64,000 nucleotides of DNA from Granulosicoccus sp. (GTDB lineage Bacteria; Pseudomonadota; Gammaproteobacteria; Granulosicoccales; Granulosicoccaceae), in contig JAHDGK010000025.1 in assembly GCA_020627685.1 (NCBI GenBank), positions 1 through 64,000 of the forward strand. Reading direction: 5' to 3'. Made by a program: the position numbers and the translations under genes. Below are positions 21,860 to 29,607 of the stretch, one piece after another. The notes under the pieces were generated by a model. The model was not told the origin of the DNA. It saw only the letters and a list, made by a program, of their open reading frames with translations, and did no database searches. Each line of letters opens with the position of its first letter. Positions within the stretch are counted from its first letter, which is position 1.

Positions 21860-22725
21860 GACATTTTGTGTTGATTAGGAAAGAGTAGTTCGCCATTGCT
21901 ACTTTTCAGGTAATTGAGATCTTCACGCGTTTTGATTAGCGCGGATAAGCTCTGTTCTACTTTATCTTGATGCTTGTATAAGTCATCTACATTCATGTGC
22001 ATAAGCGACGCTGCCCAATCCAACGTCTCGGCAATTCCCGGCGATTTTCGTAAGCTCTCCGAACGTAGTCTTTGCACCACTTTCACCAGTTGCCCGGCCA
22101 GTTTAGAATCAATGTCCGGGATTCTCGCCGAAACAATTTCAAGCTCACGTTGCTCGTCTGGATAGTCGAGATAATGATAGAGACAGCGACGCCTGAGTGC
22201 ATCGCTAAGCTCCCTCACACCATTGGATGTCAGGATGACTCTGGGCTTAGACGATGCCTTGAATGTTCCCAATTCAGGAATGCTGATTTGGAAATCTGAA
22301 AGCACCTCGAGTAGCAGGGCTTCGAATTCTTCATCGGCGCGATCGATTTCATCAATTAAAAGGACCACCGGTGTGTCACTCGAAATCGCGTTAAGCAATG
22401 GTCTTCTGATTAAAAAGTCATCGCTGTACAGAGTTTTCTTAAGCTGCTCTGGATCGGCACTACCCGCTAGTTGAATGGCCAGCAACTGTCGCTGATAGTC
22501 CCAGTCATACAAAGCATGCTGCGCATCAAGCCCCTCATAGCACTGCAGGCGAATCAGCTCGCTGTTGGTGACAGTCGCCAAGCACTTAGACACTTCGGTC
22601 TTTCCAACGCCTGCCTCCCCTTCAATCAGCAAAGGCTTGTTCAGAGAATGCGCCAGTTCAATCGCCAACACCAACGACTCATCCGCCACATACCCCTCTG
22701 CCCTAAATCCCGCCTCTATCCCCAC
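21856..22725 (-). CDS. MoxR family AAA+ ATPase (CoxD-like)
   Basis: The 289-residue ATPase has Walker A GEAGVGKT (36-43), Walker B LLIDEID (122-128), sensor 1 ILTSNG and the RRRCLYHY arginine region. MoxR ATPases remodel or activate partner proteins together with VWA proteins, here the next gene. The GTG start has a G-rich AGGGGGG ribosome site at about 5 nt. It is the first gene of the MoxR-VWA-DUF1989 unit. Only 14 bp upstream of the start lies the tip of a 284-bp inverted-repeat element, so the promoter must be inside that element. Confidence 0.92.
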   Translation of the reverse strand: MGIEAGFRAEGYVADESLVLAIELAHSLNKPLLIEGEAGVGKTEVSKCLATVTNSELIRLQCYEGLDAQHALYDWDYQRQLLAIQLAGSADPEQLKKTLYSDDFLIRRPLLNAISSDTPVVLLIDEIDRADEEFEALLLEVLSDFQISIPELGTFKASSKPRVILTSNGVRELSDALRRRCLYHYLDYPDEQRELEIVSARIPDIDSKLAGQLVKVVQRLRSESLRKSPGIAETLDWAASLMHMNVDDLYKHQDKVEQSLSALIKTREDLNYLKSSNGELLFPNQHKMS

Positions 22726-22739
22726 AACACCCCCCTAAT

Positions 22740-22779
22740 CGGGTCGGACCACGATAACCAACTGATATTCCATCATAAA
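22740..22779 (+). repeat. Left terminal inverted repeat
   Basis: The outer 14 bp are identical (reverse complement) to 23010-23023 and the following 26 bp are partly conserved. It carries TATGAT on the minus strand, a possible -10 for the MoxR operon, but no convincing -35 was found 15-19 nt upstream. Confidence 0.75.
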
Positions 22780-22964
22780 CTCTAGGAAAGCAGGACTTTT
22801 TGTTTCTTAAATCAAGGTTTTTTGCGTTTGCGTGGGCGTTTTAAGAGGGGCAAAAAAGCCTAAGCCCTATAGAACTACGAATACAGAAACCTAAGTGCAA
22901 CAGCACTCCTGTAATTAGCTTAAAGCAGTAAATTTGGGCCTAAAATATGGAAATAAGCGTGTAT

Positions 22965-22991
22965 TTGGTGCGTACTATCACTATTTATAAT
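22965..22991 (+). promoter_or_regulatory. Possible promoter of the M20 peptidase gene
   Basis: TTGGTG and a perfect TATAAT are separated by 15 nt, slightly short of optimal. The predicted transcript would begin about 27 nt before the ATG at 23025, entirely from within the inverted-repeat element. Confidence 0.4.
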
Positions 22992-23023
22992 GATTAATCA
23001 ACAACCTAGCGTGGTCCGACCCG
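22984..23023 (-). repeat. Right terminal inverted repeat
   Basis: This is the mirror copy of 22740-22779. It ends one base before the ATG of the M20 peptidase gene, so the repeat occupies the place where a Shine-Dalgarno sequence would be. Confidence 0.75.
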
Positions 23024-23024
23024 G

Positions 23025-24428
23025 ATGATGAGTGAATTGGAGCGAGTATTGGAGGCTGTGGATGGCGGGATGCCGGAGGCTTTGGGGCGTTTGTTTGAGC
23101 TGTTGAAGATCGACAGTATTTCGACGGATCCTGCTTATAAGGAATCTTGTTTGAATGCGGCGAACTGGTTAGTGGATGAGCTCAAGAACATAGGTTTTGA
23201 GGCAGCCAGACACGACACACCCGGTCATCCCATGGTAGTTGGTCATCAAAAGGGTACAAACAAAGACGCACCGCATCTTCTTTTCTACGGACACTATGAT
23301 GTCCAACCTGTTGACCCTCTTGAGCTTTGGAACACACCTCCGTTTGAACCTGCCATAGAAGAAACACCTGCCGGAAAAGTCATTCGCGGTCGTGGAGCCG
23401 CCGATGATAAAGGGCAGCTCATGACCTTTGTTGAGGCGTGTCGTTACTGGAGACAAGTGACGGGCTCGTTGCCTGCCAACGTGAGCCTATTTTTTGAAGG
23501 TGAAGAAGAAAGCGGCTCTCCTTCACTGATCCCGTTCCTTGAAGAGAATAAACAGCAACTGAAGGCCGACCTTGCATTGGTTTGCGATACTGGTATGTGG
23601 GACAGCAACACCCCCACTATATCCACCATGCTCCGAGGTATGGTTGGGGAAGAAGTCACCATCACAGGACCCAGCCTAGACTTGCACTCAGGCATGTACG
23701 GTGGCCCTGCCATCAACCCTATCCGTGTGCTCAATCGAATACTGGCCGACCTGCACGATGACAATGGTCAGATCACGCTTCCAGGGTTCTATGACGGTGT
23801 CCCAGAATTGTCAGACAGTATCAAACAACAGTGGTCCTCACTCAATCACGACGGGCAAGCATTTTTAGAGTCTGTCGGTTTGTCAGAGCCTGCAGGTGAA
23901 AAGGGTTACAGCGTGCTGGAACAAATCTGGGCAAGACCGACCTGCGACGTGAATGGTATTTCCGGCGGTTACACCGGCGAAGGATTTAAAACCGTTCTGC
24001 CCTCAACGGCAACAGCCAAGGTAAGTTTTAGATTGGTTGGAGACCAAGACCCGGATGCCATTCAAAAAGCCTTTTATCAACATGTTAGAGATCGGTTACC
24101 CCCTGATTGCAGCGTCAGTTTTAAAACCAAGGACGGATCGAAAGCCACCGTCATGCAAGTCGACTCTGTACCGTTTAGACAAGCCCAACGAGCGTTAAGT
24201 GATGAATGGGAAAACGACGCAGTTTACGCAGGCTGCGGCGGGTCAATTCCAGTAGTTGGGCATATAAAGACCATTCTCGAAATGGATAGCCTGTTAGTAG
24301 GCTTTGGTCTTGACGACGACGCTATCCACTCACCCAATGAAAAATATTCACTTAAAAGTTTTCACAAAGGTATTCGAAGCTGGGTTCGTATATTGGACGC
24401 ACTGTCCAAGAACCAGTCAAACATTTAA
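23025..24428 (+). CDS. M20 family dipeptidase/amidohydrolase
   Basis: A 467-residue zinc exopeptidase of the M20 dipeptidase group. Metal and catalytic residues: H90 and D92 (YGHYDVQP), D127 (RGAADDKG), E160/E161 (EGEEESGS), plus LHSGMYGG in the dimerisation or catalytic region and a late histidine in DDDAIHSPNEKY. It probably cleaves dipeptides or N-acyl amino acids in the cytoplasm. Start: two ATGs in tandem directly follow the inverted-repeat tip, and there is no Shine-Dalgarno sequence upstream; family alignment still places the N-terminus here. A 15-bp hairpin lies downstream. Confidence 0.92.
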   Translation: MMSELERVLEAVDGGMPEALGRLFELLKIDSISTDPAYKESCLNAANWLVDELKNIGFEAARHDTPGHPMVVGHQKGTNKDAPHLLFYGHYDVQPVDPLELWNTPPFEPAIEETPAGKVIRGRGAADDKGQLMTFVEACRYWRQVTGSLPANVSLFFEGEEESGSPSLIPFLEENKQQLKADLALVCDTGMWDSNTPTISTMLRGMVGEEVTITGPSLDLHSGMYGGPAINPIRVLNRILADLHDDNGQITLPGFYDGVPELSDSIKQQWSSLNHDGQAFLESVGLSEPAGEKGYSVLEQIWARPTCDVNGISGGYTGEGFKTVLPSTATAKVSFRLVGDQDPDAIQKAFYQHVRDRLPPDCSVSFKTKDGSKATVMQVDSVPFRQAQRALSDEWENDAVYAGCGGSIPVVGHIKTILEMDSLLVGFGLDDDAIHSPNEKYSLKSFHKGIRSWVRILDALSKNQSNI

Positions 24429-24444
24429 TTGGTTGCTAAAGCAC

Positions 24445-24481
24445 GTTGACTTTGATCGGCTCCTATCCGATCAAAGTCAAC
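24445..24481. other. Perfect 15-bp hairpin without U-tract
   Basis: GTTGACTTTGATCGG pairs perfectly with its reverse complement around the loop CTCCTAT. It lies between the convergent M20 and PepSY genes. No T-run follows on either strand, so it is not a classical intrinsic terminator; it may protect 3' ends, bind a protein, or be a remnant repeat. Confidence 0.8.
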
Positions 24482-24528
24482 CGGCTGTATCAGGTAAATT
24501 CCTGTAAGAGCAAAAAATCTGACTACTC

Positions 24529-24846
24529 CTACTTAACGCCCTCAGCCCGGAACAATATTTTCCCGCGCTGAGCCACTAACAATTTCTCGCCGCTAGCCGG
24601 ATGAAAGTAGGCCTCAACCCGATCCCCCTCGGGTGTAGTCCCATAGACTTCCCAACATCCGCCATCAACTTTCATACGGCGAACCTTCCACCCCTCGGAC
24701 ACCAATTTATCCTCAAGAGCTACGTCGCTGATCCACTCTGTACTTTCTATGGGCTCACATGTCATCCGACCTGTGGCCCCCACATGCAATGGCAACACAA
24801 TCATTGTGGCAAGAGCAATAGCTGATTTAAATCGTATGTATTTCAT
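24529..24846 (-). CDS. Small exported PepSY-like protein
   Basis: The 105-residue product starts with a signal peptide (MKYIRFKSAIALATMIVLPL, cleavage probably after HVGA or nearby). The mature part has one PepSY-type unit: a WISDVALEDKLVSEGW helix, a KVDGGCWEVYGTTPEG strand pair and a YFHPASGEKL turn. It has two cysteines (CEP and GGC). Such proteins are periplasmic and often pair with membrane cytochromes. It follows the ferric-reductase-like gene by 35 bp on the same strand. Confidence 0.75.
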   Translation of the reverse strand: MKYIRFKSAIALATMIVLPLHVGATGRMTCEPIESTEWISDVALEDKLVSEGWKVRRMKVDGGCWEVYGTTPEGDRVEAYFHPASGEKLLVAQRGKILFRAEGVK

Positions 24847-24881
24847 AACGGGCGCTCTCCAATTAATAAAATTCGAAAAAG

Positions 24882-25472
24882 TTATCCAGAAACTTCATTC
24901 AATAACTGAGGCTTTCTCGTTTTCCAAATTCGATAAACTTCTAAACCTGCCAAAGGTACAAAATGCACGAGTGCAGGCCCAACATTGTTATGCACGAATA
25001 TCCAATGTAATAAGGTAGCGACAGCAGCGACATAGACACCTTGCTGCAAGCGTTTCCAGTTCCGCCCCATTCGCTTGACCGACCAATCGTTAGAGGTAAT
25101 CGCCAAGGGTAAAAATATGAACATGGCCACCCAGCCCGTCCAGATACCCAACAACAAAGCCTCGCCAAGTACATTGCTAAGACTCCCCATATCAATGATG
25201 TACAAAACGGTGTGGGCTAACGCATAGCAAAATGCAGCAACACCCAGATACCGTCTGTTTCTCATCATCCACATCCAAAAACGACTCTTTGGAAACATCA
25301 GACGGAACGGGCTGATTATCATCGCGATAATCATAAATCGGGCGGCAAATTCACCCGTCGGGTGAAGTAAGGACTCAGCATCTGCCCCGCCTATGAATGC
25401 CATAGTCATGGGTATTGATGGGAGAGCCATGAGCAACCAGAATGGAGAGGGCGATCGGAAAAAAGACTTCAT
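24882..25472 (-). CDS. Ferric-reductase-like transmembrane heme protein (MsrQ/YedZ-related)
   Basis: A 196-residue inner-membrane protein with about six helices. It resembles the ferric-reductase-like family: FRLMFPKSRFWMWMMRNRRYLGVAAF, the heme-ligand type histidines in CYALAHTV and LLHWIFVHNN, and LPLAITSNDWSVKRMGRNWKRLQ. It is a paralogue of the MsrQ at 60825-61442. No MsrP is adjacent; the partner seems to be the PepSY-like gene. It probably passes electrons from quinol or flavin across the membrane. Confidence 0.82.
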   Translation of the reverse strand: MKSFFRSPSPFWLLMALPSIPMTMAFIGGADAESLLHPTGEFAARFMIIAMIISPFRLMFPKSRFWMWMMRNRRYLGVAAFCYALAHTVLYIIDMGSLSNVLGEALLLGIWTGWVAMFIFLPLAITSNDWSVKRMGRNWKRLQQGVYVAAVATLLHWIFVHNNVGPALVHFVPLAGLEVYRIWKTRKPQLLNEVSG

Positions 25473-25546
25473 GAGAGGTGTGCGTATTGTGTTTCAGACT
25501 ATGATCTGAATTCAGCGCGTGATAACCATCTCGTTGACGTGACAGC

Positions 25547-25563
25547 TTGTAACAAGTTGTAAC
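25547..25563 (-). promoter_or_regulatory. Direct repeat, possible OmpR/PhoB-type regulator site
   Basis: Two identical copies of TTGTAAC (GTTACAA on the minus strand) repeat with a 10-bp period, 75 bp before the start of the ferric-reductase-like gene. Tandem heptamers on one helix face are typical of winged-helix response regulators. The regulator is unknown. Confidence 0.4.
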
Positions 25564-25601
25564 CGGGCAAGTGATATCTTATTACGATGAAAATACTCGT
25601 C

Positions 25602-25913
25602 TTAAAACCTTTCAGCACGCAGTACGTCGCAATCAGTAACAGACACAACGCCAATATGCTTTTCAACAATCGCGAAGGCAGTATCCAATACGGTATCTAA
25701 TTTTTCTTGTCGCACGATGCACAATACCATCGTCATACCGCCTGCTCTGGATACCTCACCCTCTCGTGTCCAGGGACCAGATCTGCCCTGGCCGCCTAAT
25801 ACCGGTAACAGCGTATATCCGGTAACACCCGCTTTGACCAATGCATCGGTCAATCGCGATTGCATGGGTGTCTCGATGATGATCTCTACGCGTTTTGCTT
25901 TATATGCTTTCAT
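25602..25913 (-). CDS. PII-like protein, SbtB-type regulator of SbtA
   Basis: A 103-residue PII-fold protein. The start VEIIIETPMQSRLTDAL is the first PII strand and helix, LPVLGGQGRSGPW forms the T-loop base, and the rest completes the ferredoxin-like fold. The cysteine-containing C-terminal extension of some cyanobacterial SbtB proteins is absent. It begins 6 bp after the stop of the SbtA-like gene. SbtB proteins bind adenine nucleotides and gate SbtA; that role is inferred from context. Confidence 0.82.
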   Translation of the reverse strand: MKAYKAKRVEIIIETPMQSRLTDALVKAGVTGYTLLPVLGGQGRSGPWTREGEVSRAGGMTMVLCIVRQEKLDTVLDTAFAIVEKHIGVVSVTDCDVLRAERF

Positions 25914-25919
25914 ATCGGC

Positions 25920-26897
25920 TTAACTGAACAGAAAGTTGGCGGCTGCGACATATAGGGGTATGCCAAGCGTTAAATTGAACGGAAACGTGACACCCAGCGA
26001 CAAGGTGAGGTACACACCCGGATCGGCTTCTGGCAGAGCAACGCGCATGGCTGCCGGAACGGCGATATAAGACGCTGACGCTGACAAAACCATAAGAAGT
26101 ACAGTACCACCACTTGATAGACCCAAGGCAAAACCGAGCGGTAATGCTATCGATGCACCGATTAGCGGCATCAGAACACCAAACGCCAGCAATCCAATAG
26201 AAATAGACTTGCGACTCTTGGCCAGAGACCTTCCTGCCAACAAGCCCATGTCCAGCATGAACAGGCAAAGCACGCCTTTAAATGGGGAAACAATGAAACT
26301 TTCAATCTCTTTCAATCCGTCTTCGCCAGTAGCCATACCTATTAGGAAAGACCCTACGAGCAATACAATCGAGCCATTGAGTAAAATTTCTCGCCACAAC
26401 GTCGCGTCCATTCGCGCTGAACTGTCACTGCCTCGAGAAACCAGCCACAACGCAGATAAGATAGCGGGAGCCTCCATAATGGCAGCAACGGCGACCATAT
26501 ACCCCTCTGATGCAATTCCGTATTTTTCAAGGACAGAAGTTGCTGCAACAAATGTGACTATTGAAATAGATCCATAGTGGCCAGCAACGGCCGCCGCGTT
26601 AAGCCTGTCTAAACCGGACAGAACCTGTAGTAGGTAAAACGCTATGAGAGGAAGTACGGCTGACAATGCAATACCTAACAGAAGTGTCAAGATTAATGTG
26701 CCGTCTAACCCGTATCCTGCAACACTGACGCCACCTTTAAATCCGATAGCAAACAACAAATAAATTGAAAGCGCTTTAGCAGCTGCTTCGGGTACAGACA
26801 AGTCTGACCGCGCTAACGCAGCCACAAGACCCAGCGCAAAACACAAGATGACCGGAGAAACCAGGTTAGCGGTGGCTAATTGAAGAATATCTACCAT
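25920..26897 (-). CDS. SbtA-like sodium-dependent bicarbonate transporter
   Basis: A 325-residue inner-membrane protein with about ten helices in two inverted halves. Conserved segments of the SbtA (DUF897) family are present: FAIGFKGGVSVAG, HYGSISIVTFVAA, MEAPAILSA in the first half and MVLSASASYIAVPAAMRV with PEADPGVYLTLSLGVTFPF in the second. SbtA imports bicarbonate with Na+. It is operonic with the PII-like gene. No carboxysome or RuBisCO genes are in the window, so it may feed carboxylases or support pH or CO2 balance. Confidence 0.88.
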   Translation of the reverse strand: MVDILQLATANLVSPVILCFALGLVAALARSDLSVPEAAAKALSIYLLFAIGFKGGVSVAGYGLDGTLILTLLLGIALSAVLPLIAFYLLQVLSGLDRLNAAAVAGHYGSISIVTFVAATSVLEKYGIASEGYMVAVAAIMEAPAILSALWLVSRGSDSSARMDATLWREILLNGSIVLLVGSFLIGMATGEDGLKEIESFIVSPFKGVLCLFMLDMGLLAGRSLAKSRKSISIGLLAFGVLMPLIGASIALPLGFALGLSSGGTVLLMVLSASASYIAVPAAMRVALPEADPGVYLTLSLGVTFPFNLTLGIPLYVAAANFLFS

Positions 26898-27101
26898 GGA
26901 CTTGTTGTTCAGCTACCTGTGTACGGGCTTCAAGGAATGCATCCGGCCTAACGATAAGAGCAGGACACCTGAAGTATACGAGCAATACCCTTGTGTCGCC
27001 TCATACAAAAGTAGGCTTACTCATGAAAAAACATAAACAATATTGAGAGTGCTTGATACAGATGCTTTTCGATTTTGAATTAAGACATAAAGAACCTATC
27101 G

Positions 27102-27914
27102 TCAAACCCACTTGTGCATATCGGCAATATTCGTTGAACCAGCCTCTTTTACTACTCTGTGTTGCAGAGTACGCATTCCTTGCAACCATTTGTCATAGTC
27201 CGCTGATTTGAGCTGGATAAATTTGGAAACTTGCGGGTGGGGCAAAATTAAAAATATTTCTTCATCGATTCCTCGCACAACCGAATCAGCCACAGATTGG
27301 GACGTTATGACACCGGATGCGTCGCTTTCCTCATCATCGCCGTAGCCCAGCATGGGTGTCGATACGTACTGTGGGCAAATCACGGATACTTTTACGCCAT
27401 CATCAGCATGAGAGATAGCCAGTGATTCAGCAAATCCCACAGCGGCATGCTTAGTGGCCGAGTAGGCAGCATCTCCTATCTGATTCAACAAACCCGCCGC
27501 TGACGCCATCTGTAACAAATACCCTTCACCCCGCTCAATCATGCCGGGCAATACCGCTCGCGCCGCGTACACGTGAGCCATGACATGGACGTTCCAACAG
27601 TGATTCCAATGCTCATTACTCGCAGATGCAGCATGAGATGGCTGACCAAAGCAGATTCCCGCATTTGAACAGAACATGTCCACAGAACCCAATTCAGACT
27701 CAGTGAATTCTACAAGTTCGTTAACTTGCGCTTCACAAGTGACATCGCACTTATACGCTGTTCCGCCAATAGATTTCGCGAGTTCGGTTGCATCACTTTT
27801 ATTAACATCTGCAACAACAACCTGCGCACCTTCTGTTGAAAACCGATTTACCAGGGCAGCACCAATACCACTTGCCCCACCCGTCACAATGACCGTCTTA
27901 TCTTTAAGCTTCAT
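27102..27914 (-). CDS. Short-chain dehydrogenase/reductase
   Basis: A 270-residue classical SDR with TGGASGIG (11-18), D36 in VVVADVN (NAD preference), SNAG (83-86) and the S138, Y151, K155 triad (MASAAG, YSATK). The C-terminal extension after the usual fold is about 25 residues. The substrate is unknown. It starts 25 bp downstream of the fructosamine kinase gene and may be co-transcribed with it. Confidence 0.88.
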   Translation of the reverse strand: MKLKDKTVIVTGGASGIGAALVNRFSTEGAQVVVADVNKSDATELAKSIGGTAYKCDVTCEAQVNELVEFTESELGSVDMFCSNAGICFGQPSHAASASNEHWNHCWNVHVMAHVYAARAVLPGMIERGEGYLLQMASAAGLLNQIGDAAYSATKHAAVGFAESLAISHADDGVKVSVICPQYVSTPMLGYGDDEESDASGVITSQSVADSVVRGIDEEIFLILPHPQVSKFIQLKSADYDKWLQGMRTLQHRVVKEAGSTNIADMHKWV

Positions 27915-27939
27915 GATGTCGACTCAGTACTGAACACTT

Positions 27940-28827
27940 TCATACATACAGCGACAAAGCCTCTTCCGTCGGCGAAACATAACTTCGTCCAAACTTAATG
28001 GCATGCACAATCAACGGTGCTAGCTGATGCAACGGCACTCTCTCTTTCCAACCCGCTTCTAACGGGTAGTTATCCTGATACGTGTTAAAACAATCCTCAC
28101 CATACCCACCAAACAGTCGCATCATGGCTAAATCAAATTCTCGATGTCCACCGTGACACGCCGGATCGATCAACCAATTACGGCCATCACTATCCACCAA
28201 TCGGTTCCCTGCCCATAAATCACCGTGTAAACAGGAAGCAGCAGTATCGAGTTCGGCGAATTCGTTTAGACGCTGCGATAAAATTTCTATGCGCTCAATT
28301 GTTAACTGACTCAAAGCCGCTCTGTCGGATGCAATTTTGGCCAACGGTTGCAGTCTCTGCGTGCCATAGAACTCTGCCCAGCTACTGCAAGGCTCGTTAG
28401 GCAATCCAAGACTTCCCGTTGTCCGGCGGTCCTCCCGACCAAAACAACTCACCGGATGTTTGTGCATCTTGGCAAGCTGTCTTCCGAGTGCCCCCTCACT
28501 ACCAGCGCTCCTGCCCGCCTCATGAATCCATTCCAACGCTAAAAACGGGGGATCATCGCTACTGGCTAGAACTGTCGGAACCGCTACTGATTCCGTGGCT
28601 TTCAACCATTCCAAACCGCGCGCTTCGGTCGAAAAATGATTCGGTGGTGGATTGGCGTGAGTTTTTACGAATAGGTTGGAGCCCTCAACCGCAGAAGCCC
28701 CCACGCCAGAGGATTCCACCTCCACACACCATGCCTGAGCAAAATCACCTCCGGAGACCTGTCGCATCGCACCAAATTGCACACCTAGCTCACGCTGAAC
28801 AGCCTGAACCCAATCGTTTTCACTCAT
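27940..28827 (-). CDS. Fructosamine kinase family protein
   Basis: This 295-residue protein belongs to the fructosamine/ketosamine-3-kinase group of the aminoglycoside phosphotransferase-like fold. It has LFVKTH (ATP-binding lysine), the catalytic loop CLHGDLWAGN and the metal-binding IDPACHGGHREFDLAM. These enzymes phosphorylate sugars on glycated amines and so help repair glycated proteins. It is divergent from the histidine phosphatase gene. Confidence 0.9.
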   Translation of the reverse strand: MSENDWVQAVQRELGVQFGAMRQVSGGDFAQAWCVEVESSGVGASAVEGSNLFVKTHANPPPNHFSTEARGLEWLKATESVAVPTVLASSDDPPFLALEWIHEAGRSAGSEGALGRQLAKMHKHPVSCFGREDRRTTGSLGLPNEPCSSWAEFYGTQRLQPLAKIASDRAALSQLTIERIEILSQRLNEFAELDTAASCLHGDLWAGNRLVDSDGRNWLIDPACHGGHREFDLAMMRLFGGYGEDCFNTYQDNYPLEAGWKERVPLHQLAPLIVHAIKFGRSYVSPTEEALSLYV

Positions 28828-28922
28828 ATTAAAATTCCTAACGACGCATTAGCGCTAAGGTAAATCATCGACGGTTGCGGTACCCTAGGACGAGAACTTT
28901 GACAAAACACTAACACGACATT

Positions 28923-29561
28923 ATGCGTCTGCACATCGTTAGACATGGCCAAACGGATTGGAACGCTCTAAGACGAATACAAGGACAACTGGATTCGGAG
29001 CTCGACGACACTGGTAAGCAACAAGCCCGTGACCGCGGTGCAGATTTCATCGACATGGACATCATTGCGGTGTACTCCAGTAGCTCGAAAAGGACTCGGC
29101 AAACCACCGAGCTCATACTGGGAACACGAACAGACACTGTCACCTACCGGGATGATCTGCGGGAGGTCAAACTGGGTGTCTGGCAAGGTCAATATTGGGC
29201 AGATATTGAAAAGCAGTACCCCGAACTCGTTGAACTCCACACCAAAGGCTCGCCACTATTTGAAGTAGAGGGTGCCGAGAAATCATCGGAAGTTCAAACA
29301 AGAGGCATAGGCGCCATCGAATCGATAATCGCAGCCCACGATAACGCTGACAAAGATGACAATATCTTAGTGGTCAGTCACGGCGCCATCATGAAAACGA
29401 TTCTGGCCTACTATTTAAAAATTCCGTTAAACGAATTACACAGTTTCTCGTCCTTGCCCAATTGCGCTCACTGCATTATTGAAGCTGACGGTAATGAGAG
29501 AAAAGTGACCTCCATCGCGAGCACGCCCATCCAAGAAACAGACTGGGCAAGCGCACTTTAA
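28923..29561 (+). CDS. Histidine phosphatase family protein
   Basis: The 212-residue protein begins with the phosphohistidine signature RHGQTDWN (R7-H8-G9) and has the second catalytic histidine in VVSHGAIMK. It matches the broad-specificity phosphatase (PhoE/CobC-like) branch rather than phosphoglycerate mutase. The substrate is not known. It is the first of four plus-strand genes with short gaps. Confidence 0.9.
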   Translation: MRLHIVRHGQTDWNALRRIQGQLDSELDDTGKQQARDRGADFIDMDIIAVYSSSSKRTRQTTELILGTRTDTVTYRDDLREVKLGVWQGQYWADIEKQYPELVELHTKGSPLFEVEGAEKSSEVQTRGIGAIESIIAAHDNADKDDNILVVSHGAIMKTILAYYLKIPLNELHSFSSLPNCAHCIIEADGNERKVTSIASTPIQETDWASAL

Positions 29562-29607
29562 TAGCGCCCGGTCAAATTAAGAAACCATAAAAAGGACAAA
29601 CGACATC

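Larger units (their letters stand above)
22740..23023. mobile_element. MITE-like element with 14-bp perfect terminal inverted repeats
   Basis: This 284-bp intergenic segment is bounded by CGGGTCGGACCACG on the left and its exact reverse complement on the right. Past the perfect 14 bp, the two ends still match at 14 of the next 26 positions, so the repeat spans about 40 bp. The interior is AT-rich and contains no gene. Each end holds an outward -10-like hexamer (TATGAT at 22772-22777 on minus; TATAAT at 22986-22991 on plus), both exactly 32 nt from the tip. No transposase and no clear target duplication are visible. An alternative is a pair of mirror-image operators. Confidence 0.6.

Noticed and set aside
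20723-22725. MoxR/VWA genes as part of a carbon monoxide dehydrogenase cluster
   Set aside because: No coxL, coxM or coxS-like genes occur anywhere in the window, so a CO oxidation role is not supported.
22740-23023. Two FadR-type operators (GGTC-N-GACC cores) flanking the intergenic region
   Set aside because: The core does look like a GntR/FadR-type palindrome, but the match goes well beyond the core into a 40-bp mirror symmetry with both -10 hexamers placed equally. A mobile-type inverted repeat explains more of this, so the operator reading is kept only as an alternative.
24445-24481. Intrinsic terminator for the M20 gene
   Set aside because: The stem is strong, but no run of T follows on either strand.
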